From: Lepas anatifera
Taxonomy: Eukaryota; Arthropoda; Thecostraca; Lepadidae
NCBI GenBank assembly: GCA_034440635.1
Contig: JAOTON010002237.1
Span: 496,001-560,000, forward strand
Direction of reading: 5' to 3'
DNA: 64,000 nt
This document shows, piece by piece, positions 49,374 to 60,304 of this stretch. The notes under the pieces were generated by a model, which was not told the origin of the DNA, did not search any database, and saw only the letters and a list, made by a program, of their open reading frames with translations. Every line of letters starts with the position of its first letter. The first letter of the stretch is position 1. Both the position numbers and the translations under genes were made by a program.

Positions 49374-49477
49374 TTGGATAGCAAAGGCGCCCCCCAAGAG
49401 ATGATGGCGCCCCCTGGGGAGGAAGGCGCCCCCTCCAGAAAATCTTGCACCACTTCTCGAAAATGGAATCCGCCGTC
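49374..49477. repeat. Solo relic of the GGCGCC array unit
   Basis: A few GGCGCCCCC words followed by TTGCACCACTTCTCGAAAAT and GGAATCCGCCGTC, which is the inverse of the GACGGCGGATTCC spacer head of the 40.6-43.7 kb array. Confidence 0.6.
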
Positions 49478-49925
49478 TTTGTACCCCAGGAGACATATAA
49501 ATCCACACGCCAGGTGGTCACTCGTTTTGAAATTCTCGTATTTGTCCTACTCAGCAAAAATACCGCATAAGCCCAGATTAGGAATAGGTGAAATAAAGAC
49601 TAGAACATCAGCCTCAAGCTGAATATGTGAGCTCCTCGAAAATAGACGACGAAAATCTATTGGTTTACAAGCGGGACCTAGTTGTACAATGTTTGCAATC
49701 GAAATCGAGGCTTGAACCTAAACTCAGTGAAAAGTGATGCTCAAAGGCTAATTTGGAAAAAAATGTAACCAGAGCCATCTACCTTTCTACATACGGGCTG
49801 CCGTAATAACAAATAAACCATTACGTTAACTGTCGTGACTTTGGAATTCGTGATAGAATACGAGCATATTGGCATCAAATGCATTCATTGGATTGGAAAA
49901 TATATACATATATATTGTTGTCACC

Positions 49926-49927
<2 letters not shown>

Positions 49928-50002
<75 letters not shown>
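49928..50002. repeat. (TA)n microsatellite
   Basis: About 75 bp of pure AT dinucleotides. Frames of alternating Tyr and Ile across it are artefacts. Confidence 0.97.
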
Positions 50003-50006
<4 letters not shown>

Positions 50007-50250
50007 TCACCTAGAGAATAATAGACTGCGAGTCCGAATCCCGGGTGTACCATCTTTCCATTTAGCGGCAGCGTCTTTTTGCAGTGATTTGTGGCAGCCT
50101 GCCCTTTTACACAGCTGTCAAGTTTACGCTCATGCGTGATGTTCAGTAAGCCAAATTGCAAATTCAGGAATATTTTTTCCTGTTTTTTTATCAATATAGG
50201 CACTATTTGTCGCATCATGTATGCTTTAGTGATTGCCTATATTGAAAAGT

Positions 50251-51599
50251 TTAACCCTCGCCCCACCGGGGCCATCGATGGCCCCTCCCTAAGGTTTTTT
50301 CAGAGTAACAGAAAAACGACGAGGCGCAGCACCGCAGTTGAGGAGTCTCTCTCTCACCCCACCATTTTCCGACTAACCCTTATATTTTTTATCCCGGACT
50401 GCACTAGGTCAGGTCACCAGGTGAGGTCGAACAAGGTCACCTCACTCCAAATTTTGAGCTCTATAAGAGCTACATTTCTGTACCGACCGGTTTGAAACTT
50501 TCTACACTTGATGACGCCTCCAGGGTCTACAAAATTTGTATATCCGGAATTTTTCAATTTGGTGACCCGAGGTCAGGATCACGAGGTAACCTCTCCTTTT
50601 GAAAAAGCAAGGGGAAAAGCTGTCTTATGATGTAAAAGTCACAAAAATGGCTGCAAATGCTATGATGTCTTTGAAAAACATTCTTTACCACCCTTTGACG
50701 AATTGAGCGGCGATATTTTCCCTTTGACCTCTCTGAGGTCATTACATGTCACCAGGGGTCAAAAACGGCATTTTGACGGTAAGTTTTGACCTAATCAAGC
50801 TAGAGCGCTGAATTAAACGTCGTCGTGTATGTCTTGTCACTGGCTTTCATATGATATACGGCAATATTACTTTCTAGCCTTTCGTGACCTCAGGTTATGT
50901 TAGGTCAAGTGGTACCCTCTGGAAGTCAAACCACTGGCGTGAGGTCATTATATTTACATAACGAAGAAAGCCCTGGAATTGTCCTATCAAATTTTGCCGC
51001 CCCGGTAGCTCGTTGGTGGCGTTGGGCTCCGGCCCGCTGCTCGAGCATGCGGGGTGCATGTCCGGCTGGGATCGGTTCCCCTGAGACGCTCCGGCGCTAT
51101 GTTTGCCCGACGTGGTCGGCTGGCACTGACTGGTGAGAGGGTGACCTGCGGGCGGCCGTCCCTGGCTTGTGGGACGTTAAACTTTGACTTCTAAATTATC
51201 CCTCATTGTGGGGTTGCTCGTTGGTGGTGGGGTCGGTGTGCAGTCCCTTGGGACTTCGTGAGACTCCACCAACAGCGACTGGTTGGCAAATTTATAAAAA
51301 AAAATTTACTTTACCCGATCTCAATCGCTCTAATGGCATGAGAGCTATGCCCAGGTTCCTTACGCATTGCATATTTTAGTGGAAATAGCCTATCGTGAAC
51401 CATCTTGACCGCTGGATGTCAGACAATTTACCTGAGCGCTTAAATATGTGAAGTAAAATCATGCTGAATTCACACGAGTTTTCTTATGCGCTTTTCATAT
51501 TTGCGCTAATCCCCATATTTTCGGAGTTACAAGGGGGCATCAATGCCCTCTCCCCGGTTGGGCGAAGGTGGCATCGGACCCCGGTGGGGCGTGGGTTAA
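50251..51599 (+). mobile_element. TTAA-flanked MITE, family 1 copy 3 (with SINE insertion)
   Basis: It starts TTAACCCTCGCCCCACCGGG and ends CCGGTGGGGCGTGGGTTAA, with TTAA at both outer ends. The interior is collinear with copy 1 except for a family A SINE at about 50995-51297. Many AGGTCA words are eroded here, for example GGGTCA and TGTCA replace the regular triplet near 50740-50760. Confidence 0.85.
50995..51297 (+). mobile_element. tRNA-derived SINE, family A, copy 4 (many small deletions)
   Basis: The head CCGGTAGCTCGTTGGTGGCG lacks several short pieces present in the other copies (GTAGCTCAGTTGGTAGAGCG). Similar 1-5 base losses recur throughout, making this copy about 40-50 bp shorter. 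It ends in an A-rich tail. Confidence 0.8.
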
Positions 51600-52160
51600 A
51601 GCGACAGTTTTCAGCATTTGACATTAAAGTGGCGACATGTTTGGTTTTTGTCTTACCCTGGCTGCATTTTGGACATAACCCTTAGATTAGAGCTAGCCAG
51701 AGTAGTAGTTGCGCGACATCCAATTTTAAGAAAGCATTCTAAAGGTACGAAACTCAATTCGAGGTCTACACTACGACCAAGAGTTTGTCATTTTACCTAT
51801 CGCTTAACTACCTGATCTGATGAAGGGCTGTGCCCAAATATATAATCCCAGTGTATTAGGTCCATTGCGCATCCTGGATTCGAGGAGGCAGGCCATTGAG
51901 CATCCTGTCGGCTCATAATGCTCCTGCCCTCCAATATCTACCTTCAACACCCCGATATCTATCAACCTTTCAGATACATGTTCAAATCATGCAGATATGT
52001 TTTAAGTATTTCTGGTAAGACTAACCTAAACAAAATGAAATACGTGATAGGAAATTGCAAGTTATTAGTATATCTTATACATATTAAAGGGTCAGATATA
52101 AAAAGAATTAAACAAAACAGGTATTTACATACATATCTGCTCACATTGTTATTTGCGACC

Positions 52161-52956
52161 AGGGGCGTCGCCACCGGAGGGGGCAGGGGGTCGGCCCCCC
52201 CCCACTTTCTGGCCGAAAATTTCCTGATCTCAGTCAAAATGGGAGAAAACCGGACATTCTTATAACCAGCCGCTGCAGAAGGCAACGAGGAGCCCAAATT
52301 CGAACAGTAGGGTAGAGTGGGGTAACGCGCCCACCCGGGTAAGACGCCTACTACTATGTCCAGGCTGATGTAAGGACTGTAGCATCCATCTATATTTTTC
52401 TGGTAGCGGCCTTTCTGATCTCGTCTGGGCATGATTGGATGCGCCCAGTAAACTCTGGTATTTTTCAGCAAACATTTGTTGCTTTTGCATCTCTGGACAT
52501 AAAAGCAATCTGCCTTAAAGTTGCGATTGTGCTCTATGCGATGTAAATGTGCTCACCCTACCAACTTTGTCACTGAATTTTTTACAACGTAAGTATATGA
52601 TATTCCTATTTGTTCACGTGAAACAAAGGTCCAATATACGCTAGGAGTTTTATGACGGCCTTTTAATCCGGGCTTGGGCGTTTTCCCGCTATCGGGGTAA
52701 AACGCCTTTATGGTCTCAAGAAAAATGATTTCGCACTTTGCATCGTGTCAGAATCACAAATTTCTATTTGAGTGTAGCAAAACGATTAAAGAACTCAACG
52801 AAGAAAAATAAAGTAATTCCGTCCTGACAGGATCGTTGGGACAATTTCCTTAACATGTCTTCCACTCTACCCTATTTGGTCCTAACGTGGAAGGTTTTTT
52901 GTCAGCGTCAGTTTGAAGTTTAGCTGCCCCCCCCACTTTTTGCCGGTGGCGACGTT
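52161..52956. mobile_element. Inverted-repeat element with a nested inverted-repeat element
   Basis: The outer pair is CGTCGCCACCGG (52166-52177) and CCGGTGGCGACG (52943-52954), each next to a C-run with CCCCACTTT. The inner pair is AGGGTAGAGTGG (52309-52320) and CCACTCTACCCT (52862-52873), both perfect 12-mers. No clear target duplication is seen for either, and no protein is encoded. Confidence 0.55.
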
Positions 52957-53374
52957 TATGTCTGAGACTATGACATACACACGTGGTTACGTATATCCAT
53001 AATCATGCAAACATTTGGAGCATATGAGGAACATGTGACAATGATCCGGAACACATGAGAACATTTCAATACAAGTTAGATGTGAAGTTATGCTGCGAAG
53101 CGTTACAAAAGTTGTAGATGGAAAGGCCAGATGTTAAGTTTATGCATGTGCTATGTCTTTAGAACTTTGTATATATGTGGCAGTGGAAGACCTGGACTGG
53201 TGTTTAGTAGTTGGCGCTGTTTCCGGGCTATACATATTCCTCTTTTGATTTTCCGTTTTCTCCAGTCTTGTTTGTACTTTCAGATATATTTCGCTTCATG
53301 AATAACAGTATTTACAAAGCTTTTATTGGATGCAAGCCCTGGAACTTATCAAATATTGGGCTGTTATCAGATGG

Positions 53375-53547
53375 AAGGGGAATGGAGGGCTTAGTGGATA
53401 ACATCCAAAATATCCCAATCAACGTTCCCGGGTTCGAGTCCCGGCGGAACCTCTGCATAAGTCGACCTGATCCTTCAAATCCCTTCCAACAGGGCGAGAG
53501 TTGGCGAGGCCCTACAACCCTGGCAGTTGGTGCGCCATTAAAGCCCA
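53375..53547 (+). mobile_element. SINE family B, copy 2
   Basis: The tRNA-like head has GGCTTAGTGGATAACA (A box) and CGGGTTCGAGTCCCGG (B box). The tail GAGAGTTGGCGAGGCCC and GCAGTTGGTGCGCCATTAAA matches 25880-25975. The family 1 copy 4 element begins immediately after the tail. Confidence 0.7.
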
Positions 53548-54570
53548 ATAACCCTCGCCCCACCGGGCCATCGATGGCCCCCCTAAGGTTTTTTCGGGAT
53601 GGCAGAAAAAGACGAAGGAACGCAGGACCGCGGTTGAGGGTTCTATCTCTCACCCCATCATTTTCACACCATCCCTGAAATTTTTTAACCCGAGTCACCC
53701 AACGTCAGGTCACCAGACGAGGTCAACCAAGGTCAACTCACTTCAACTTTTGAGCTCTATAAGAGCTACGTTTCTCAGTCGATTGATTTGAAACTTCCTA
53801 CAGTTCAGGGCCCCGCCAGTGTCTACAAGGTGTATATCCGGGATTTTTAGATTTCGTGACCTAAGGTCAGGTCACGAGGTGACCTCTCCCATTGAAACAG
53901 CATGGAAAAAATCTGTCTTATGATCTAAAAGCCACAAGAACGATCGCAAATGCTCGGCCTGCTCAGAAAAGGGTTCTTGGCTGCCCTTTTACGGATCCCA
54001 GGGGTCATATTTACCCTTTGACCTCTCCAAGGTCATCCAAGGTCACCAAGGGTAAAAAACAGTACTTTGGCAATAACTTTTGACCTAATTAAGCTAGAGC
54101 GTTGAATCAAACACCATCGTGTATGTCTCATCCCTAGCTTTCATTTTATATACGGCAAAGTCACTTTCTGACCTGTGATGACCTCAGGTCATATGAGGTT
54201 ACGAGGTGACCTCTGGAGGTCAAACCACTGGCGGGAGGTCATTACGCTCCACATAGCGGAGAAAGGTCTGAAATTTTTCTATCCAATGTAGTTAACCAGA
54301 TCTCAATAGCTCTAATGACATAATAGTTATGCTCAGTTTTCTTAAGCATTGCATATTTGAGTGAAAATAGCCTATTGTGACCTAACTTGACCTCTGGAGG
54401 TCAAACCATTGACTTAAACATGCGAAGTAATTTCTTACTGACTTCACGCAAGCCTTTTAATGCACTTTGCAGATTTGCGCTAACCCACATATTTTCGGCG
54501 TTAGAGGGGCTCATCGATGGGGCCCCGGTGGGGTGAAGGTGGCGCCAGACCCCCGTGGGGCGCGGGTTAA
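53548..54570 (+). mobile_element. TTAA-flanked MITE, family 1 copy 4
   Basis: The left end reads ATAACCCTCGCCCCACCGGG (first T mutated) and the right end CCCGTGGGGCGCGGGTTAA. It is collinear with copy 1. Two AGGTCA words separated by 4 bp are kept near 54030-54045, while the third has decayed to GGGTAA. Confidence 0.85.
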
Positions 54571-54851
54571 TTATTTTTATTATCAGATGGAAATGGTAAT
54601 CTGAACTCATCAAGCTTGAGATATTCATTCTTCAAAACTCTACCAAAGCAGTTCTGTGGTGATCACTTTTATCCTGAGTTTGGTCGGGGAGGATCCTTGC
54701 AGTTATCTAACCGATATCCGGCCGGCAGGGAACCGGCTGGTCATTTTTAGCAGAAAACGTCCGCGTTTCAAGATCACAATGCCTCCCGAACCATGAACGA
54801 GTGGTTGACCTTGATCGGCAGCTAGTGACCACATCTCGACATGGTCGGCAG

Positions 54852-55079
54852 GGCTGGACCCAGCCGGTCCCCTGTTTGAGGGCTACTCGACCTCTGCGCG
54901 TCTGGATGCCAGCGACGCCCAGTTCGTGGATGTGATCCATTCCAACGGCGACTCGCTGCTGAAGGGCGGCCTGGGCACCTGGGAACAGCTCGGTCACGTC
55001 GACTTCTACCCCAACGGCGGACGAATGCAGAAGGGCTGTACCAACCTCTTCCTGGGTGCCGTCAGCGACCTGCTCTGGT
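54852..55079 (+). CDS. Pancreatic-type lipase, exon 5 (catalytic Asp, first lid Cys)
   Basis: This exon encodes about 76 residues. It begins [13 protein letters not shown] after joining G from exon 4; Asp in GLDPAGP is the acid of the triad. It continues [17 protein letters not shown] and [16 protein letters not shown], all hallmark strings of the family, and ends [10 protein letters not shown] in the lid. The acceptor is GTCGGCAG|GG and the donor TGGT|gtgagt is phase 1. The exon follows a 19.7-kb intron. Its donor region is repeated about three times downstream. Confidence 0.94.
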
Positions 55080-55240
55080 GTGAGTGCAGGTTGGAAGGAG
55101 GTTGTGTTTTAGACATAGCCGTTGTCAGCGTCCTCGTCTGGTGTGAGTGGAAGTTTGAGAATGGTTGTCTTTTAGACATAGTCGCTTCACCCACCTCCTC
55201 TGATGTGAGGGAAGATTGGAGGACAGCTGTGTTTTAGGTA
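55059..55240 (+). repeat. About 65-bp tandem repeat carrying the exon 5 splice donor, about 3 copies
   Basis: GCCGTCAGCGACCTGCTCTG then GTGTGAG (exon end and donor) recurs as GTTGTCAGCGTCCTCGTCTG then GTGTGAG, and as CACCCACCTCCTCTGATGTG then AG. Each is followed by GGTTGTGTTTTAGACATAG or a variant. The copies are much more diverged than those after exon 4. Confidence 0.75.
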
Positions 55241-55639
55241 CGTGCCGTCAGCATCTGCCGTGTTGCGAGTGATAATCTGGAGTCTAGTAAGTGTCTAGCA
55301 AGTTAGTGTGGTGGAATAGATGGATTATAAATGGATTAACATGAAAATTGTTGGGAGAACATCAACAGCGCAAGTGGTGTATACTGTTTTTATCTCCCAA
55401 CCTCCTACAAAAGGAGAATGATTAGGTTTTGATGAGCTTATGCTTGTCCGAGAAGGAAGTAGAGTTCACCACAATTATGTGGTTTGTCTGAAAATCCAGG
55501 ATGAAATTTATTGACATACATCTTGTAAATAACCTGAAACAATAGTAGAAAACACTTTTTAGTGGTTTCATTTAATCTATACATTTACGGGTCATAATTA
55601 TGTAGCATTAGAGGGTGCTCAATTAAAGCCCAGAAGCGC

Positions 55640-56060
55640 TCCTCTGCATCCCAGTCTAACCGGAGCGAACCCTCGCCAGCCGGGCCGGGCGACGGCCGCT
55701 CCCTGTGTAACCACCGGCCCTCCCTCACCATCCCAGTCTAACCGGAGCGAACCCTCGCCAGCCGGACCGGGCGATGGCCGCTCCCCGTGTAACCACCGGC
55801 CCTCCCTCACCATCCCAGTCTAACCGGAGCGAACCCTCGCCAGCCGGGCCGGGCGACGGCCGCTCTCTGTGTAACCACCGGCCCTCCCTCACCATCCCAG
55901 TCTAACCGGAGCGAACCCTCGCCAGCCGGGCCGGGCGACGGCCGCTCTCTGTGTAACCACCGGCCCTCCCTCACCATCCCAGTCTAACCGGAGCGAACCC
56001 TCGCCAGCCGGGCCGGGCGACGGCCGCTCTCTGTGTAACCACCGGCGCTCCTACCGCTTC
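55640..56060 (+). repeat. 82-bp tandem repeat carrying the exon 6 acceptor, 5 copies
   Basis: CCCAGTCTAACCGGAGCG recurs at about 55650, 55732, 55814, 55896 and 55978, exactly 82 bp apart. Each unit holds TCGCCAG|CCGGGC, the acceptor inferred for exon 6, plus the first coding bases through TGTAACCACCGG. The last copy runs on into the real exon; earlier ones switch to CCCTCCCTCACCAT. Confidence 0.95.
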
Positions 56061-56253
56061 TTCATCGACTCCATCTCGCCGCTCTGTACCTTCCCGGCCA
56101 TGCCGTGCGAGAGCTACGAGAGCCTGCTGCTCGGCGACTGCTTCCCCTGCGGCGGCTCCAACACCGCCTGCGGCAACATGGGCTACTACGCCGACCGCAG
56201 CAGCGCCAGGGGCAAGCTCTACCTCATCACCCGCGAGGACGAGCCTTTCTGCG
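56008..56253 (+). CDS. Pancreatic-type lipase, exon 6 (catalytic His)
   Basis: This exon encodes about 82 residues. The acceptor TCGCCAG|CC is chosen because phase 1 from exon 5 then gives SGPGDGRSLCNHRRSYRFF, a normal lid end. CNH contains the second lid Cys and the catalytic His. It continues FIDSISPLCTFPAMPCESYE, the Cys-rich GDCFPCGG segment and GKLYLITREDEPFC. The donor TGCG|gtgagc is phase 1. The string after the final Cys, the rest of the C-terminus, lies in a later exon. Four decoy acceptors of the same sequence precede this one. Confidence 0.93.
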
Positions 56254-57568
56254 GTGAGCTGGGGGCTGTGGGCATTGGGAGAGGGGGTAAGATGTGGAGC
56301 TGGAGGAAGTGGCTGATGGTTTTGGTGGTTAAGTGGATAAGCTGGTGTATTGTTTCACTTGGTTGTCCCCTTTTCTGTTTGAGGTTTCTGGTGCAGAGTC
56401 ATCTGCCTGGTTTTGGGATTATCTCAACACCTGATGTTGATTTCATTTATCGCACTCCATTGGCTGTTCAAATGCATTTGGTATGAAATAATGTTTGTTT
56501 TGTTACCCCTTCAAGTGTCTACGCCTTTCATTTATTCTGAAAAGTTATTTTAAGAACTCAGCGTCTCAATACGGCTGGACATCAAACGGGTTACAAATGC
56601 CGATGTGTTTACTCTCCGCTAGCTTCCCGGCTATTTTCATACTTCAATCACTGCATTAAAGCTGTCACTCAAATCACCTTCCCAAATGTATTTTTTCGTC
56701 AGGATTTTTTATTCAGCAGCAGCACTGGAACTGATAAGCCAACACCACCTCCTACCTGCCAGTAGGTCACTAATGCTGTGGCATCCAATCTTACCTCCAA
56801 CGGATTTTGACGGACAGTTGTACCACACGTATTACCACGGCCTTTTCCTTCAAAACAGCACCCAAAATAGCTGGGCAGTAATTCTTCCCGGCGTTTCCTG
56901 CCGGGCCGTGACGAAAACAGGCGCCCGATCCATCGTCGCCCTGCCACCGGCCCCGTCACCCGGCGTCTGCCTGACTTCGGCCGATGAACTCAGCGACAGG
57001 CTCGCAGTGGCCGATCCAGGAGACTCGCGAGGAAGGAGCCCAATAAAACGCCGTATGGCTATTTCTGAAAAAGAATTACTTTTTTGGCAGAACAGTTACA
57101 TGATATATTGGAGTATTTCGCCAACATATTTGCTTTAATACACTGACGATCGAATATAACTTTTACATTTCGATACTTCGTTTAACTTTTCCAAATTTGC
57201 TGATGGTTGTTCTGTTTCCAGGAGAAATATTATGTAAAATGGTTCCAAAGGTTTAACCAGTTTCTATTAGTTCACACAATCATAGTCAAGAATATTACAT
57301 AGGAAAATCTCAATTCTACAGAATAGACCTCTTCGATATTTGCGATCACCATCCGTAATTTTTAGCTCGTAGGGTTACAACATTCATTTTTCAAAAATAC
57401 TATGCATTAAAACGAGCTTAATAACAAATACACTCTCAGTTACCATATACTTAAAACTTTAAAGTATTTGGTAACTTTGGTAAAATAAAGTGTACTCTTT
57501 AAACATATTTAAACATGTTACCAAACACATCAAAGTGGTATTAACTTTAGTAACATTAAGGCGTATAC

Positions 57569-57571
<3 letters not shown>
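56254..57571. other. Downstream intron or flank, unassigned
   Basis: No gene is recognised with confidence. At 57222 a good-looking acceptor (TTCTGTTTCCAG) could open a 12-codon phase 1 ending in TAA, but it shows no family similarity and the site at 62316 looks better. Confidence 0.35.

Positions 57572-57616
<45 letters not shown>
57572..57616. repeat. (TA)n microsatellite
   Basis: About 45 bp of AT dinucleotides. Confidence 0.95.
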
Positions 57617-57618
<2 letters not shown>

Positions 57619-57639
57619 CAAATACATATAATATCCCTC

Positions 57640-57905
57640 CGAAGTCCACACCGGGCGTTTCAGCCGTAGTAATGAGTACCAGCTGTGCTTCTGAACCACC
57701 CACCCATCTACCGTTCCACTCGGAGTCGGCGTACTTCACTGGGTCGCCTGTCAACGCTCCGATCCGGGCCTCCCGTCGCGAGACCGTGACCACGAAAACA
57801 CCCCGACGGTCGCCTGAGAGCGGGTCGATTACCTTCACAGGCGCCGGGCGTGTATTGTGATGGAGGACGCGCAGTTCTCTGTTGACTCTGATGGGTGTTA
57901 GCCGG
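57640..57905 (-). other. Minus-strand coding-like patch
   Basis: An open minus-strand frame reads LTPIRVNRELRVLHHN, then VKVIDPLSGDRRGVFVVTV, then GSEAQLVLITTAETPGVDF. The composition looks protein-like and GC-rich against an AT-rich surround, but I recognise no family. It runs into the TA repeat. It could be an exon of a gene on the other strand, a relic of a transposon, or chance. Confidence 0.25.
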
Positions 57906-58096
57906 GGGTCCCCAGCGGAGGCTGTGGTCTGCCGCCGGGTAGTGGATCCCAGGCATGGTGGAGCCTGAAGTTTGACACAGATACTCGATGAGCGCAGCAG
58001 AAAAAGCTAAACCCTTGGCGATGAGTCGGTTGCGAAGATGTGTCGTTCTCACAGTTTAGTCGTCTCCAAGGTGAACCAACCACCTCGAGACTTGTC

Positions 58097-59000
58097 AGCA
58101 TGGGCGTCGAAAGCAGGGGGAGCGCTTGCCTCCAGCTCACGAGACAGCAGTGGGACGTCGGCCCAAAAAGTTTGGGACTTGACCTAGTTTTCGCATTTTC
58201 TTCCTTTTAACTGCGTGTATTCGGGTAAATGTGTTGGTAAAGGGAATCGCCGTCAGCGCTTTCAGACACCCCAATATGCTCGAAATTCGTATGTAAAAGT
58301 GAAAACACTATATAATACAGGAAGCTCTGATAGCTGCCTTTGAAATAATTTCATCGACAGACAGGGTTCATCAGACACCATTATGCCGCGGGATGCAGTC
58401 ATTCTTTAAAACAGGAGCTGAACAACTGAACCCACCGAAACGGAACCCTCCGACTGTTGCTAGATTTATCCTGGCTTTGCTCGTTCCCGCCTCGCTTTTG
58501 CACGTGTGCATCTCTGCAAGTGTTGAAAACAAACCCAAACCCGAAAGCTGGGAAATTCATTGACAAAAGCTTAACTTGTAAGCCCCGTCAAAAGCGATCG
58601 GGTGAGCCATCGAGCAGTGTTGAAATGTTTGGCTTTTTCACGCAGGTCTTTGTTTATCGATAAATGATTGTTTCCGCACATTGATAGACATAGCTTATCG
58701 ACGGAGGTTAGACAGCGACCCCGTGAGATTTCCGCCCACCTTGTTATTGTCTGCTGGCTAACGTCAATGGCAGGGGACATTGTTGTGTAACCACGCGCGC
58801 TCACAAACGTGGCGCTCAGCGTAACACAGAACCTCATTTGTGTGCCTAACATGAGAAGCGGTATGAAGCTAGAAATGGGAAAGAGCCATGGGTGTCGAAA
58901 GCGGGGGGATGCGTCCCCCAGACTTGCGAGCCAGGGGAATATCCCCCAAATTGTTTACCTTAACTTAATTTTTGCATTTTTTCTCTTTCACCTGCTTGAA
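58097..59000. repeat. Two related fragments starting ATGGGYGTCGAAAGC
   Basis: The sequence at about 58099-58220 and at about 58888-59000 shares a start (GGGCGTCGAAAGCAGGGGGA / GGGTGTCGAAAGCGGGGGGA) and a downstream TTTTTGCATTTT...CTTTYACCTGC segment. They are probably two fragments of one dispersed repeat. Confidence 0.55.
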
Positions 59001-59848
59001 AAGTGCACATGCACATGTTCGTGGAACGTATCATCGTTGGTGTTTCACATGCAATTAAAACTCCGAATTTTGTCACACCCCGGCTACGCCGGTGAGGGGT
59101 CCGTCCTTCCCAAGTAGAAATGTTGCAACAACGCCCTTGGGAAGAGTTAGTCGATACTGGTGCGCCACTGAGAAGATAAAGTTTTTTTTCTGAAGCCATA
59201 TAATTGTACACTACAGCAATGTGGGGTTAAAAACGCACCAACAGTCCCCGCAGTTTTCCGTCCATCATAGTCGTATTTTGTTGAGATATCCTGCAGAAGA
59301 TTATGCGGGCCGTGGATTTCGTCTGAAGTCTCAGATAGAGATGGTAATGGCGTTCGTATATACGGCGACGAGATAATCACCACCGTGAATGTGTTCCTTA
59401 TCGACTGTAGGCTGTGGCCATGGAGAAGGTAATACTAACGCATGGAGCAGATAGCCCGTACTCCATGCTGTGGGTCAGGACGCTATGGTCTGTATTGCGA
59501 GGATATATGGAAAATTGCGGTCACAGGTTTTGCACTCCTTGTCATGGCCTGTCCGTCTTGGCCGATACGTTCCAATCAACGCTTTGCTAAAGCTTTCACT
59601 TGCAAGTGTTGGAACACAAGGAGCTGGACAATGGCATTAATGCAGTGCTGTATGTACAGGTTCTCAGCAGCTCATGCTGTCGGTTTTGCAGCCTACCAGC
59701 CAACTTATGACTGTTCATTACAAGTCTTACCTACCTCAAAAGTTAAAGTCTTAGAAATGGGAACTTAAATTATCTCTGGACTTCCCTTGTCAGGTCCTCC
59801 CCCTTCGCTACCAAACTCTTCCCATGATTCAACTCTTTCCCCATCTCC

Positions 59849-60304
59849 TTAAAGGGAATGTGGCACCTAGGTCGAATCCTGGAATTTAGTGCAATTAGGG
59901 GCACTTTAGCCGAAAATCATGGAAGTTTCCATGATTTCTCAGAAAAATGTACAATAAGCTCAATATTTTGATTTTTAAAATGCTCCTCTAGGTAAAGAAA
60001 TAAACATCTGCCTGTGGATGATGTCATGATCTGGCAACCACTACCATATTCAATAGGCTTCAAGGGCTTCGATTGGCTGATACTCACCATGACGTCAGCA
60101 TATGTCGTCACACTAACAGCTGACAATTATGGCCTGCTGCTGAGGGTACATGTGAGGTACATTTCAGGTAGGTTTTTAGCTTTTCTCCACGAAAATTTTT
60201 AGTTTCACGACAAATGATATATTGAACACCGGGTTTTCCGGCATGCTTTACAACTTGGCTATCTCAGTTAAAATCACGTTATAAAGGTGCCACATTCCCT
60301 TTAA
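59849..60304 (+). mobile_element. TTAA-flanked MITE, family 4, copy 3
   Basis: The ends are TTAAAGGGAATGTGGCACCT and AGGTGCCACATTCCCTTTAA with intact TTAA on both sides. Length is 456 bp. A GATTGG (CCAAT) word at 60071-60076 and a perfect TGACGTCA at 60090-60097 are kept. Confidence 0.88.

Larger units (their letters stand above)
35199..54851. other. Intron 4 of the lipase gene (about 19.7 kb)
   Basis: This is the second long intron, dense in repeats listed separately. No complete second gene was recognised. Confidence 0.8.

Noticed and set aside
35177..56060. The 41-bp and 82-bp arrays as one family (82 = 2 x 41)
   Set aside because: The unit sequences share no similarity; the ratio is treated as chance.
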